Position numbers and translations under genes: made by a program. Positions 8,002 to 17,564 of a DNA stretch of 64,000 nucleotides are shown here, in pieces; position 1 is the stretch's first letter, and each line of letters opens with the position of its first letter. The notes under the pieces were generated by a model, which was given only the letters and a program-made list of their open reading frames with translations, ran no database searches and was not told where the DNA came from. The DNA lies in NCBI GenBank assembly GCA_016710135.1, contig JADJLM010000002.1, forward strand, positions 372,001 through 436,000, given 5' to 3'. Source of the stretch: Nitrosomonas sp. GTDB taxonomy: Bacteria > Pseudomonadota > Gammaproteobacteria > Burkholderiales > Nitrosomonadaceae.

Positions 8002-10221
8002 ATGCGGCTTAATTCTATTTCTGCATCACAAAATCCAAATTCTCGATTACATCGTTCACCAGCCTGGGCGTTATTACTATTTGTAATCATTTTTATCCTA
8101 TACGGCTCGCTTTTTCCATTTGACTTCCAATCTACACCGCAGCCGTTTGAGAATTTATACGCAGAATTGAATCTTCTCAATCAACGTTCGGATGCAATCG
8201 ATAATTTTCTGCTTTTTATACCGTTAGGGGCAGTGTCGTATTTCTGTTTCAATCGATTTCAAGAACGAGTGGCATTCGCGTTAGTAAGCTGGTTGCTATT
8301 GGGTGTTTTGTTGCAAATTGCTCAACTCTATGTGCCTGGGAGGGTTGCGTCGTTAGTAGATAGTTTCTGGAACGCGTTCGGCCAAATCACTGGAATGATC
8401 TTGGCGCATCAGTTGATGCCTTGGCTGTCTCGTCATGTCGGTCAGATGCAGCACGTGCGAGACCGGTTTGCACTTATTCTGGTATTTTCCTGGCTTTCTT
8501 ACGAATCATTTCCATTTATACCCACCTTGGAAATTGCTGAACTGCGCAATCATGTAAAAGCTTTCGTTTATGCACCGCCATTTGAATGGATTCGTCTATG
8601 GCAGCACCTATTAGCCGCCTTACTCGGAACAATCGCATTGCTGCGCGCACAATTGTTGCAACGACGCATGTTTGCAGTAGGGATTGCAGGCATTTTTCTG
8701 ATTATGCTCGAAATTTTCGTGGTGTATGGTGATTTACGCAGAGAAACTATGCTTGGCATAATTATTGGACTCTTTCTTGGAGAGCGTCTGGAGCACGGGT
8801 TGCGTACTCGGGTATGGTATGCAGTCATGATCATTGCACTTACTGCATATATTACTACAGTCTTAACTCCATTCCGGGGTCAGCCTGTAGATGGTATGTA
8901 TACACTTACACCATTCTCATCTCTTTTATGGTTTGGTAATACCAAAATTGTGTCACCCGCTGCTTATGAAATATTAGCGATTGGTTCGTTGCTTTGGGCT
9001 GGCATGTTTGGTCAGCGTCTATTTATGGAGCATCGATGGGTTTGGCCAGTATTACTTGCCATATTGCTTCTAATGCTGGAGAGCGTGCGTGTTCTTATTG
9101 TCGGTCTCCATGGTGATACCACGCCATTGATTATCCTAGGAGTTCTTGTTCCCTTTGCTATCGTGTTAGGGCGACAGGTCAACCCGTCTGATCCAATTCA
9201 TTTTGAAAAAATGACTGCGTATGAGCAGAAAACTTCAGCTAGCCGGGTACCGCCAGCAGTGTCGGCTTCTGGAAGGCAGTCTGTCATTTGGTACAAGATC
9301 TTAGCACTCATCGTAGTAATTGCGTTGAGTTTATGGACGCTAATTCAACTGCCTAACGTTCCCTATAATCTGCGTGAACTTTTTGGAACACATCAATTGT
9401 TTGGCAGTGTCGTTTTTGCAATTGTTTTATTATGGCTGGGTTTTGCACCAGGTTGGATAGTAGAGCAAGCGGGAAAGCAAACATGGGCGGTGTTATGGTT
9501 GCCATTCTGGTTACTATTGACTGCCTGTATAAGTTTAGCGCTGCTTATGTTATCCGTCACGGCTGAAAGTCTTAATGATATTACTGGTTCGACTGATCTT
9601 TATCGCCGGATTGTGCAGGATAATTACTGGGGTAATGTCTGGCGAGACCGAATGGCTGATTGGCCTGCAGCCCTGGTGAATCTTCTGGAGCGTACTGTAA
9701 GGTTTACTGCACTTTATTGGCTGTTGCTAGTGCCATTGACAATTTGTGCACTAATTATCAATCCTCTTTGGCGCTTTCCGGCAGTAGCCAGTAGTTTTTT
9801 CATCCTTATCTCGTTATGGTGGTTAGCAAAATGGATTGTTGTCGATGAAGCCATTACGGATAATTTGATTGAGCTTATTGCACCTAATGGCGAACCATAC
9901 TTAGGAATGTTACTTTTTCTACTGGCGTCGCATGCTACACTGCTTTCGAATTTAAATTACCGGAACGCCATTTTTATGGTAATTGTGAGCATATTTGCGC
10001 TAATGGCTAGTTGGTGGTTAATGAATAATGGGCTCGAACAAGTCTTATTCAAATATGGTAGCGTGTTTTCTGCGCCCCAGTTTCTACTTGGTGCTAATCG
10101 TACGCAATGGTTGCCTGAAGAAGTATTGATGTTCCGCTGGTCTATTGTTTATCTGGGAGCAGTAGGAGTGATCGCTATGGGAGCACGTTATGTCAGGCTG
10201 CTTGCATTAATTGGACGCTAG
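8002..10221 (+). CDS. Large VanZ-family polytopic membrane protein
   Basis: 739 residues, almost wholly hydrophobic, with many predicted membrane helices. The N-terminal part has VanZ features: YGSLFPFDF near residue 33 and FLLFIPLGAVSYFCF near residue 70. VanZ proteins are usually 150-250 residues, so most of this protein is extra membrane domain; a polar linker about residues 390-430 splits it into two halves. The family role is unclear outside teicoplanin resistance. It faces a secreted beta-helix protein gene on the other strand, with a 12-base palindrome (GCTAGGCCTAGC, 10217-10228) over its stop codon. Confidence 0.75.
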   Translation: MRLNSISASQNPNSRLHRSPAWALLLFVIIFILYGSLFPFDFQSTPQPFENLYAELNLLNQRSDAIDNFLLFIPLGAVSYFCFNRFQERVAFALVSWLLLGVLLQIAQLYVPGRVASLVDSFWNAFGQITGMILAHQLMPWLSRHVGQMQHVRDRFALILVFSWLSYESFPFIPTLEIAELRNHVKAFVYAPPFEWIRLWQHLLAALLGTIALLRAQLLQRRMFAVGIAGIFLIMLEIFVVYGDLRRETMLGIIIGLFLGERLEHGLRTRVWYAVMIIALTAYITTVLTPFRGQPVDGMYTLTPFSSLLWFGNTKIVSPAAYEILAIGSLLWAGMFGQRLFMEHRWVWPVLLAILLLMLESVRVLIVGLHGDTTPLIILGVLVPFAIVLGRQVNPSDPIHFEKMTAYEQKTSASRVPPAVSASGRQSVIWYKILALIVVIALSLWTLIQLPNVPYNLRELFGTHQLFGSVVFAIVLLWLGFAPGWIVEQAGKQTWAVLWLPFWLLLTACISLALLMLSVTAESLNDITGSTDLYRRIVQDNYWGNVWRDRMADWPAALVNLLERTVRFTALYWLLLVPLTICALIINPLWRFPAVASSFFILISLWWLAKWIVVDEAITDNLIELIAPNGEPYLGMLLFLLASHATLLSNLNYRNAIFMVIVSIFALMASWWLMNNGLEQVLFKYGSVFSAPQFLLGANRTQWLPEEVLMFRWSIVYLGAVGVIAMGARYVRLLALIGR

Positions 10222-10231
10222 GCCTAGCACT

Positions 10232-11560
10232 TTAATTTTTGGGCTTTTTTGTTAAAATTGGTTTGATTCCCAAGTTGGGATACCAGTAAGGTATTTTCTC
10301 GTTTGCATAAGCACCAAAACGTTGATCACTAATTTCTCCATCAAAATCTACATTCCAATCAAGATAGTTGTTTAGGAGATTGATATCTAGTTTGGGAATC
10401 ATTCTATCCTTAGAAATTAGATTCAAATTCATTTGACCTGCTGAAAAGTTAGGTTGGATGAGATAGTGCTGTGCTAATCGATAATCGTAAACTAAGTTGT
10501 TTTTAGCTAGATTTGATGCGGTAGGGGGCTTGCCAGTAAAAATGGCATTATGAGTTATCCGGTAGTTTGAATGAGATTTATTTTTGGGGTTAGCTAGAAA
10601 GATACTAGTTCCTGAGGTGAGTATGGTATTGAAGAAGATACTTATATCATCAGGTTGCTCTGAACGAGATTGTATTCTGACCGCATTGCCTTGATAGTTT
10701 ACGAGTAAGTTATTATAGAAGGCCACTTTGCCTTCACCTTGAAATAATGATTCAGTTGCGTTCTGATAAAAGAAATTTCCATAGATGAGATATTGATCAT
10801 CTTTCCCATTGCCGTAAGTCGGCCAATGACCAACGAGTAAATTGGGTCGTGCTGCTTGTCCGGTGCTTGAGTGATTGGCTTTGCTGAAAACATTATGCCG
10901 AATGATGGTTTGTTGTTCTTTCATGGGGATATTAGGGATATTCGGGCGAGGGAGCTGATGTTTAATTTGGAGGTTATAGCCCATAGTATGGGTGATCAAA
11001 TTGTGTTCGATCAGACCAGCGATAAAAGGTGCTCTCCCATCAGAGTTTCCAAGATAAATTCCCGTTCCGGCATTCTTAATAATATTATTGCGAATAATCC
11101 AATTCCAGGCGGGGCATTTAGTTGAGATTGCAACAATTTCTTGATTATGATCATGGCCATCAATCTGTAAACGCTCCAGAGTAATGTGGTGTGCCCAATT
11201 CGCATGACCTTCACATTTGACTCCGTCAACGGGTAATCCGATTCCATCAATGACCAGATTACGAATAGTGACATGGCTTGAGTTGATGATGCTAACCGTA
11301 TTATGCCCTAATCTACCAACAAAAATCGCGGGTTGCTGATCGATAGGCCCAGAAATAATTATCGGTGCGAGGGGATCACCTTGTAAGTAATGAATGGGCA
11401 ATCCTTTCCGGTAAACGCCTGGTTTTAGCTGCAGTTGATCGCCTGGTTGCAATTGCTTCAAACGCGCGTAATAGCTATCAGAATCTTCCAGATAAATATT
11501 ACCTGCTGTTACTGAAGTGCCATAACATAACAGCACGATAAAAAATAATCGGAAACTCAA
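10232..11560 (-). CDS. Secreted right-handed beta-helix protein
   Basis: 442 residues. A signal peptide (residues 1-19, ending VTA) precedes a repetitive body with many short N/I/V-rich turns such as SHVTIRNLVIDGIGLP, WNWIIRNNIIKNAG, ISIFFNTILTSG and YRITHNAIFTG. This is the coil pattern of pectate-lyase-like parallel beta-helix proteins, many of which bind or cut acidic polysaccharides. No catalytic motif can be assigned with confidence. Given two polysaccharide loci in the window it may act on an exported polymer, which is inference. Confidence 0.75.
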   Translation of the reverse strand: MSFRLFFIVLLCYGTSVTAGNIYLEDSDSYYARLKQLQPGDQLQLKPGVYRKGLPIHYLQGDPLAPIIISGPIDQQPAIFVGRLGHNTVSIINSSHVTIRNLVIDGIGLPVDGVKCEGHANWAHHITLERLQIDGHDHNQEIVAISTKCPAWNWIIRNNIIKNAGTGIYLGNSDGRAPFIAGLIEHNLITHTMGYNLQIKHQLPRPNIPNIPMKEQQTIIRHNVFSKANHSSTGQAARPNLLVGHWPTYGNGKDDQYLIYGNFFYQNATESLFQGEGKVAFYNNLLVNYQGNAVRIQSRSEQPDDISIFFNTILTSGTSIFLANPKNKSHSNYRITHNAIFTGKPPTASNLAKNNLVYDYRLAQHYLIQPNFSAGQMNLNLISKDRMIPKLDINLLNNYLDWNVDFDGEISDQRFGAYANEKIPYWYPNLGIKPILTKKPKN

Positions 11561-11630
11561 TTGTAAGTCACACCCGTTATAATCTTTAGTAGGAACTTAA
11601 CTTAAAAATATTATTAGGAAGAAAAAAACA

Positions 11631-12044
11631 ATGCTTTGGATTAAATCGTTTCATATCATCTTCATGGTTACCTGGTTTGCTGGGCTATTCTACTTGCCAC
11701 GCTTATTTGTTTATCATGCTATGTGTACTGATCAGGCAGGTAATGATCGATTTAAAATTATGGAGCGCAAGTTATTCTATGGAATTATGACCCCAGGTGC
11801 TTTATTGACGATAATTTTTGGAATGTGGTTATGGCTGGGGTACGGATTCACTGGCGCTTGGCTACACGCTAAACTTGCGCTGGTCGTAGTACTGATTGCC
11901 TATCATATCTATTGCAGAAAAATTTTACTGGATTTTAAGTTCGATCGAAATCAACGCAGCCATGTCTATTATCGTTGGTTTAATGAAATTCCAGTTGTGG
12001 TTTTAATCGCTGCCGTCATTCTCGTTGTGGTGAAACCTTGGTAA
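11631..12044 (+). CDS. hemJ: HemJ, protoporphyrinogen IX oxidase
   Basis: 137 residues with four membrane helices. The start WIKSFHIIFMVTWFAGLFY followed by LPRLFVYHA is the HemJ (UPF0093) signature, and KLALVVVLIAYHIY follows in helix three. HemJ oxidises protoporphyrinogen IX to protoporphyrin IX in haem synthesis, which fits a cell that makes large amounts of c-type cytochromes. AGGAAG precedes the ATG. Confidence 0.9.
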   Translation: MLWIKSFHIIFMVTWFAGLFYLPRLFVYHAMCTDQAGNDRFKIMERKLFYGIMTPGALLTIIFGMWLWLGYGFTGAWLHAKLALVVVLIAYHIYCRKILLDFKFDRNQRSHVYYRWFNEIPVVVLIAAVILVVVKPW

Positions 12045-12047
12045 CTG

Positions 12048-12070
12048 GGATGATTAATAGTTAATCATCC
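12048..12070. terminator. Perfect hairpin between convergent hemJ and def
   Basis: Arms GGATGATTAA and TTAATCATCC, ten bases each and exactly complementary, flank a three-base loop. It fills the gap between the hemJ stop and the def stop and overlaps the latter. It could end transcripts from either side, though no clear U-tract follows. Confidence 0.5.
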
Positions 12071-12594
12071 ATTACTTCTTGTCCAGGAAATAGGACATCC
12101 GTAAAACCAAATTGTCTGAAATCCCTAATTCGCATCGGGTATAGAATTCCATGCAGGTGATCGCATTCGTGCTGGACCACACGTGCGTGGAAGTTTTCAA
12201 CACTTCGGTCAATGGTATTTCCATGTTGATCAACGCCTTGGTAGCGTATTTTGGTATGGCGAGGAACCCTACCGCGCATGCCTGGTACGCTTAGGCATCC
12301 TTCCCAGTCTTCTTCCACTTTTTTGGATAGCGGCGTAATTTTAGGATTGATCAAAATCGTATAGGGTACAGCTTCCGCATCGGGATAACGTGGGTTATAG
12401 TCAACGCCAAAAATGACGACTTGCAAGCTAATGCCAATTTGTGGTGCGGCTAGACCGGCGCCATTGAGCGCAACCATGGTGTCATGCATGTCTTGCAAGA
12501 GGGTTTCTAATTCAGGCGTATCAAATTGTTCTACTTTCTTAGCAACCTGGAGTAATACCGGATCACCCATTCTTAAAACGGTTCTAATTGCCAT
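12061..12594 (-). CDS. def: Peptide deformylase
   Basis: 177 residues. Removes the formyl group from nascent proteins. The three family motifs are present: GAGLAAPQ (45-52), EGCLS with the metal-binding Cys (98-102) and HECDH with two metal-binding His (142-146). Its start overlaps the end of the phosphorylase gene by 11 bases, the last member of a four-gene minus-strand operon. Frame intact. Confidence 0.97.
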   Translation of the reverse strand: MAIRTVLRMGDPVLLQVAKKVEQFDTPELETLLQDMHDTMVALNGAGLAAPQIGISLQVVIFGVDYNPRYPDAEAVPYTILINPKITPLSKKVEEDWEGCLSVPGMRGRVPRHTKIRYQGVDQHGNTIDRSVENFHARVVQHECDHLHGILYPMRIRDFRQFGFTDVLFPGQEVMDD

Positions 12595-13330
12595 GTCTAA
12601 TTACCATATGTTCTAGAATATTACGTACGCTGACCATTGCTTTTTCTAGTACAGCATAAACTTCTTCAAGTGGAATTGCACGCACACTGGTTCCACGGCC
12701 GGCCGCATAGTTTGCAACCGCAGCAATTGCCGCATACGGTAGATCAAGTTCCTTGGCTAAAATTGCTTCAGGCATACCGGTCATACCGATCATATCAGCG
12801 CCATCATTCTCTAGTCGATTGACTTCGGCTGCTGTTTCAAGGCGAGGACCTTGTGTTACTGCATAAACCCCCCCGTCAATGAGCATTTCACCCGCCCTTT
12901 TTGCAGATTCTAGCAAGCAAACTCGTGTCTCTTCACAGTAAGGATAGGTAAAATCAGTGTAGATGATGGGTCGGTCGGTATTATCGAAATAGGTGAATTT
13001 ACGGGCATAGGTGTAATCGATAATCTGGTCAGGTACGACAATGCTGCCAGGTATTAGATCAGTACGAATACCACCTACGGATACTACAGCTATGACTTGC
13101 TGAGGATTGAACTGATGCAGCGCCCATAGGTTAGCGCGATAATTAACAAGATGTGGAGGGATAGTGTGACCATGTCCATGGCGGGCCAGAAAAACGATTT
13201 CGCAATCATTGATTTTACCGAACATGAGCGGACCCGATGGTTCGCCATAGGGTGTACGCACAATTTGACGATGCGATATCTCCAAGCAAGAAAGCTTAGT
13301 CATTCCACTGCCACCAATTATCGCAAGCAT
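12584..13330 (-). CDS. S-methyl-5'-thioinosine phosphorylase (MTAP family)
   Basis: 248 residues of the purine nucleoside phosphorylase / MTAP family (IGGSGM at the start, LVNYRANLWALHQF, GGIRTDLIPGSIVVPDQIID, MIGMTGMPEA). Bacterial proteins of this length and type release hypoxanthine from methylthioinosine, or adenine from methylthioadenosine. The neighbour hpt uses hypoxanthine, which favours the thioinosine reading. It starts 3 bases after hpt ends and overlaps def. Confidence 0.85.
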   Translation of the reverse strand: MLAIIGGSGMTKLSCLEISHRQIVRTPYGEPSGPLMFGKINDCEIVFLARHGHGHTIPPHLVNYRANLWALHQFNPQQVIAVVSVGGIRTDLIPGSIVVPDQIIDYTYARKFTYFDNTDRPIIYTDFTYPYCEETRVCLLESAKRAGEMLIDGGVYAVTQGPRLETAAEVNRLENDGADMIGMTGMPEAILAKELDLPYAAIAAVANYAAGRGTSVRAIPLEEVYAVLEKAMVSVRNILEHMVIRHGN

Positions 13331-13333
13331 TGA

Positions 13334-13882
13334 TTACTCCTTAACTGCATAAATTGCTGGTAAATTTCGCCACATTCCTTTTATATCTATTCCAAAGCCA
13401 AAGACAAGTCGATTCGGTAACGTAATACCCACAAAATCTGCTCGAATCGGTTTTTCTTTACCGATCGTTTTATCAGCTAATACCGCACAATAAAATTGTG
13501 TGGCGCCCATGGCAAGTACGCGTTGGCGAACTGCAGCCATCGTATGTCCCTCATCAAGTACATCATCTAATACAAGGATCACCCTTCCTGAGACATGCGC
13601 CGGGGGCGCAATTTTCCAGTGTAAGGTTGAGCCTTGGAAGGCATGATTATAGCGACTTGCATGCACATAATCGAAATCCAGTGGAAAGTTAAGGAGCGGT
13701 AATAACTGCCCTGTGAAAACGATAGCGCCGCCCATCACGCTGAGTACCAGTGGAAACTGTTCCGATAACACAGCACTAATTTCTTTAGCTAAACGTTCGA
13801 TAGCCAAGTTGAGCGATTGGGGCGTGTAGATGAGCTCGGCATGCTTCAGGATTTGTTGCACATTTTCTAAGCTTTCTTTCAT
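13334..13882 (-). CDS. hpt: Hypoxanthine-guanine phosphoribosyltransferase
   Basis: 182 residues. The PRPP-binding loop VILVLDDVLDEGHTMAAV is clear. It converts hypoxanthine or guanine to IMP or GMP. It begins 4 bases after the ligA stop and ends 3 bases before the methylthioinosine phosphorylase start, so all are likely one transcript. Frame intact. Confidence 0.93.
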   Translation of the reverse strand: MKESLENVQQILKHAELIYTPQSLNLAIERLAKEISAVLSEQFPLVLSVMGGAIVFTGQLLPLLNFPLDFDYVHASRYNHAFQGSTLHWKIAPPAHVSGRVILVLDDVLDEGHTMAAVRQRVLAMGATQFYCAVLADKTIGKEKPIRADFVGITLPNRLVFGFGIDIKGMWRNLPAIYAVKE

Positions 13883-13886
13883 AACA

Positions 13887-15935
13887 TCATGAGACTGGTT
13901 TTATAATTTGGGTTTCCAGTAAATCAAACAACGCCGTTTCGTCAAGAACAGGAATACCTAACTCAACTGCTTTGTGGTATTTGCTGCCAGGGTCAGCACC
14001 AGCCACTACGTAATGAGTCTTGGTAGAAATACTGTTTGTAACTTTGCCGCCAGATTGCTCAATCAAAGTTTTTGCTGCTTCTCGTGTCAGGTTGGGGAGC
14101 GTACCCGTGAGTACGAAAGCTTTACCTTGCACCTCAGGATTAAGCATATATTCCAATACTTCTTGGCTCTCATCCCAATGAACACCTGTGACACGAAGTT
14201 GTTCGATTACTTCTCGATTATGAGGCTCAGCAAAAAAATCGACAATACTTTCAGCAACGATAGGTCCTATATCATGTACTTGCTGCAATTGTTCGACATT
14301 CATCATCATTAGTCGGTCCATTTGCCCAATATAACGTGCTAAATCTTTAGCGGTGGTCTCGCCAACATGGCGGATGCCGAGCGCGTAGATAAATCGTGCA
14401 AGCGTGGTATGTTTGCTGTGCTCAATGGCATATAGCACATTGCTTGCTGATTTCTCGGCCATACGCGCCAGTTGTGACAGTGCAGCGATACCCAGCTTGT
14501 AAAGGTCAGCGGGTGTGCGAATGATGGCGTGATCGACTAATTGATCCACGAGTTTCTCGCCTAATCCTTCAATATTCATGGCACGGCGTGATGCAAAATG
14601 CAGAATCGCTTGTTTGCGTTGGGCTGGGCAGAATAAACCACCCGTGCAGCGTGTAATCGTTTCACCAGTCAGTCTTACTGCGTGTGATCCGCATACCGGA
14701 CAATAGTCTGGCATGGTGAAAGCAGTCACATTAACTGACCGTTGCTCCGGAACAATCGCAACGACTTCTGGAATGACATCGCCAGCTCTTCGTACGATGA
14801 CAAAATCGCCAATCATGATTTGTTTACGTTTGATTTCATCTTCGTTATGCAATGTAGCATTGGTGACTGTTACACCCCCAACAAAAATCGGTGCAAGCCG
14901 GGCAACCGGAGTCAGTGTGCCTGTGCGACCCACTTGTACATCAATACCTAGTAACTGAGTTACTGCCTCTTGTGCGGGAAATTTATGGGCAATTGCAAAG
15001 CGGGGTGCCCGAGAAACAAAGCCGAGCCTGATTTGGTCACTTAAATTATTGACTTTATAAACGACGCCATCGATGTCGTAAAGTAACCGCTCCCGTTGCT
15101 CCATCATCCACTGATAATACGTGAGTAAACCGACCGGACCTTGTACGATTTGGTGTTCTTTAGCAATCGGGAAATGCAGTGAAACCAGATAAGTCATGAC
15201 ATCGCTGTGTCGCTTAAGTGTTCCAGATGGAGGCTCAAGGACACCGATTCCATAAGCAAAAAAGGTGAGTCGGCGCTGAGCAGTTATGCTTGGATCGAGT
15301 TGTCGAAGTGAACCCGCTGCGGCATTACGTGAGTTGGCAAATAATTTTTCTCCTTTTTTTTCTTGATGCTGATTGAGTTGTATAAAATCAGCTTTGAGAA
15401 TCATGACTTCTCCCCGCACTTCAAGGTAGACAGGAGGGTTTTCTAGGGGCAAACGTAACGGTATCGACTGAATGGTGCGTAGGTTATGTGTGATGTTCTC
15501 GCCGGTATGGCCATCGCCACGGGTTGCGCCAACGGTAAGTAATCCTTGCTCATAAACTAAGCTAACTGCTAATCCGTCAAATTTGGGCTCTACACTATAC
15601 TCAATGGCATGCGTTGCAATTTCTTCGCAGAGCCGTCGGTCGAATGCCTCAACTTCAGTCGCTTCAAACGCATTGTTTAAAGATAGCATTGGAGTGCGAT
15701 GCTTGAACTGGAAAAACTCAGTCAGCGGGGTAGCGCCAACTCGCTGAGTGGGTGAGTCCAATGTAACTAACTCAGGGTATTGTTGCTCCAGTTGCTGTAG
15801 CTTGCGAAATAGGCGGTCATACTCTGCATCAGGAATTGTCGGTTCATTCAGTACATAATAGCGATAATTATGCAATTCAATCGTCGTTCGTAGTGATTCG
15901 ATTTGCTGAGTAATTGCTTCGGATGGGCGTGCCAT
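13887..15935 (-). CDS. ligA: NAD-dependent DNA ligase LigA
   Basis: 682 residues, normal length. Adenylation domain with KFDG (Lys118 is the AMP acceptor), OB fold, a four-cysteine zinc site (CPVC ... CTGGLFC, about 410-433), helix-hairpin-helix repeats (NIEGLGEKLVDQLVD, IRHVGETTAKDLA) and a C-terminal BRCT domain (GKAFVLTGTLPNLTREAAK). It is the first gene of the ligA-hpt-phosphorylase-def operon. Frame intact. Confidence 0.97.
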   Translation of the reverse strand: MARPSEAITQQIESLRTTIELHNYRYYVLNEPTIPDAEYDRLFRKLQQLEQQYPELVTLDSPTQRVGATPLTEFFQFKHRTPMLSLNNAFEATEVEAFDRRLCEEIATHAIEYSVEPKFDGLAVSLVYEQGLLTVGATRGDGHTGENITHNLRTIQSIPLRLPLENPPVYLEVRGEVMILKADFIQLNQHQEKKGEKLFANSRNAAAGSLRQLDPSITAQRRLTFFAYGIGVLEPPSGTLKRHSDVMTYLVSLHFPIAKEHQIVQGPVGLLTYYQWMMEQRERLLYDIDGVVYKVNNLSDQIRLGFVSRAPRFAIAHKFPAQEAVTQLLGIDVQVGRTGTLTPVARLAPIFVGGVTVTNATLHNEDEIKRKQIMIGDFVIVRRAGDVIPEVVAIVPEQRSVNVTAFTMPDYCPVCGSHAVRLTGETITRCTGGLFCPAQRKQAILHFASRRAMNIEGLGEKLVDQLVDHAIIRTPADLYKLGIAALSQLARMAEKSASNVLYAIEHSKHTTLARFIYALGIRHVGETTAKDLARYIGQMDRLMMMNVEQLQQVHDIGPIVAESIVDFFAEPHNREVIEQLRVTGVHWDESQEVLEYMLNPEVQGKAFVLTGTLPNLTREAAKTLIEQSGGKVTNSISTKTHYVVAGADPGSKYHKAVELGIPVLDETALFDLLETQIIKPVS

Positions 15936-16027
15936 TGCTAAGCTAGATTAGTTGTGACTGGACGATGCTGAAAAAAAAATACATCATACCATTAGAGAAA
16001 TCCTAATCTTAGATTTTAGTTTGAACT

Positions 16028-16076
16028 TGTCGGGAACAAATAAACTGTCCGAGGAGTGCGTTTAGGGGGCTTAAGC
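16028..16076 (+). mobile_element. Left-end fragment of an IS3-family element
   Basis: Starts TGTCGGGAACAAA and is followed by 36 further bases before the IS481-type element begins. The inverse of the right end at 17552-17564 reads TGTCAGAAACGGA, nine of thirteen identical, so the two could be the terminal repeats of one old IS3-type element. A second TGTC at 16046 is an alternative left end. No transposase codons remain on this side. Confidence 0.4.
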
Positions 16077-17278
16077 TGTATTAGTTCAGATCTAATCGTA
16101 CAAAGGGCTTGAAATCGAGAGCGTTACCGAGTTTGATATGGGTGTTGAAATTTAAAATCAAACATAAATGGAGGTAACGCTCATGTTGCATACTAACAAT
16201 CCAATCATTAAACATAAAGCAGGATTGCTCAATCTTGCTGAAGAACTTCAGAATATCTCAAAAGCCTGCAAGATAATGGGAGTTTCGAGAGATACATTTT
16301 ATCGTTATCAGGAATTAGTTGAGACAAACGGTCTGGAAGCATTGATCAATCAGGATCGTCGTGTTGCTAACTTTAAGAATCGGGTGGATGAAGCCACTGA
16401 GCAGGCGGTGGTAGCCTATGCAGTAGAGTATCCGGCACATGGCCAGCATCGAACCAGCAACGAATTACGCAAAAGCGGTATTTATGTATCAGGTAGTGGT
16501 GTGCGCTCGATCTGGTTACGCCACCAGCTAGCAAACTTCAAAGATCGCCTTGCTGCACTGGAAACCAAGATCGCCAGTGAAGGCATCATTTTGAATGATG
16601 CACAAATCGCAGCATTGGAGAAAAAGAAACAGGATGATATTGCCAGCGGTGAAATAGAAACGATGCACTCTGGTTATTTGGGCGCACAGGACACCTTCTA
16701 TGTGGGAAATCTAAAAGGTGTTGGTCGTATTTATCAGCAAACTTTTATTGATACTTACTCCAAGGTAGTGCATTGCAAGCTCTATACGGCCAAAACATCA
16801 ATTACTGCAGCCGATATCCTAAATGACAAGGTGCTGCCATTCTATGCGACACAGGGTTTACCCATGTTGCGAATATTAACGGACAGAGGTACGGAGTATT
16901 GCGGGCGGGTTGAACAGCATCATTACCAGCTATATTTGGCAATCAATGATATCGACCATACCAAAACAAAAGCCATGTCACCTCAGACCAACGGTATCTG
17001 TGAGCGATTCCATAAAACCATCTTACAGGAATTCTATCAAGTGACTTTCCGCAAGAAGCTGTATCACGATTTGGAGTCACTGCAAAAGGACCTAGACAGC
17101 TGGATCGATTATTATAATAATGAAAGAACTCATCAGGGAAAAGTCTGCAATGGAAAAACTCCTATGGAGACTTTGCTCAGTGGGAAAACGATTTGGAACA
17201 GCAAAAATCTGAACCAAATCTAATCTGACAGACATCCAATCAATTCGGTAACTGTACGATCTGATCTGAGCTAGTACA
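16077..17278 (+). mobile_element. Complete IS481-family insertion sequence, 1202 bp
   Basis: The ends are imperfect inverted repeats of about 26 bases with consensus TGTAYTAGYTCAG followed by ATCWRATCGTACA; about 22 positions agree between left (16077-16102) and right (17253-17278). One transposase fills the element. No short target duplication is visible on either side; the left flank ends TTAAGC and the right begins ATTTAT. The flanks belong to an IS3-type element. Confidence 0.8.
16183..17223 (+). CDS. IS481-family transposase
   Basis: 346 residues. N-terminal helix-turn-helix (ISKACKIMGVSRDTFYRY) then an integrase core of DDE type: Asp in FIDTYSKVVHC, Asp in LTDRGTEYC and Glu in NGICERFHKTI, with YYNNERTHQG near the end. 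GGAGGT at 16170-16175 sits eight bases before the ATG at 16183, so that start is better than the upstream ATG at 16168. The frame is intact and the element may still be able to move. Confidence 0.92.
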   Translation: MLHTNNPIIKHKAGLLNLAEELQNISKACKIMGVSRDTFYRYQELVETNGLEALINQDRRVANFKNRVDEATEQAVVAYAVEYPAHGQHRTSNELRKSGIYVSGSGVRSIWLRHQLANFKDRLAALETKIASEGIILNDAQIAALEKKKQDDIASGEIETMHSGYLGAQDTFYVGNLKGVGRIYQQTFIDTYSKVVHCKLYTAKTSITAADILNDKVLPFYATQGLPMLRILTDRGTEYCGRVEQHHYQLYLAINDIDHTKTKAMSPQTNGICERFHKTILQEFYQVTFRKKLYHDLESLQKDLDSWIDYYNNERTHQGKVCNGKTPMETLLSGKTIWNSKNLNQI

Positions 17279-17564
17279 ATTTATTGCAACAATTTGGCAT
17301 GATCGCTTCCATGAGTCGCAAGGGTGACTGTTATGATAATGTACCGATGGAAAGTTTCTGGGGAATACTTAAAACAGAGCTGGTGCATCATAGAAGACTC
17401 AAAACACGACAACAGGCTATTCAGGAGACTACCGAATATATAGAAATCTTCTATAACCGGCAGAGAAAACAGAAGAAACTAGGCTATTTGTCACCAGCAC
17501 AATTTACGCAGCAATACTATGCAAATCTGCTTGCCGCTTAAAGCGATGGACTCCGTTTCTGACA
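17279..17564 (+). mobile_element. Right-end fragment of an IS3-family element with transposase tail
   Basis: Codons 17281-17541 encode the C-terminal end of an IS3-type OrfB: SMSRKGDCYDNVPMESFWG, LKTELVHHRR and the tail FYNRQRKQKKLGYLSPAQF. The catalytic Glu region (ESFWGILKTE) is kept but the rest of the protein is gone. The element seems to end at GACA (17561-17564). Most of the original element, including orfA and the front of orfB, is missing at the place where the IS481 element now sits. Confidence 0.8.
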
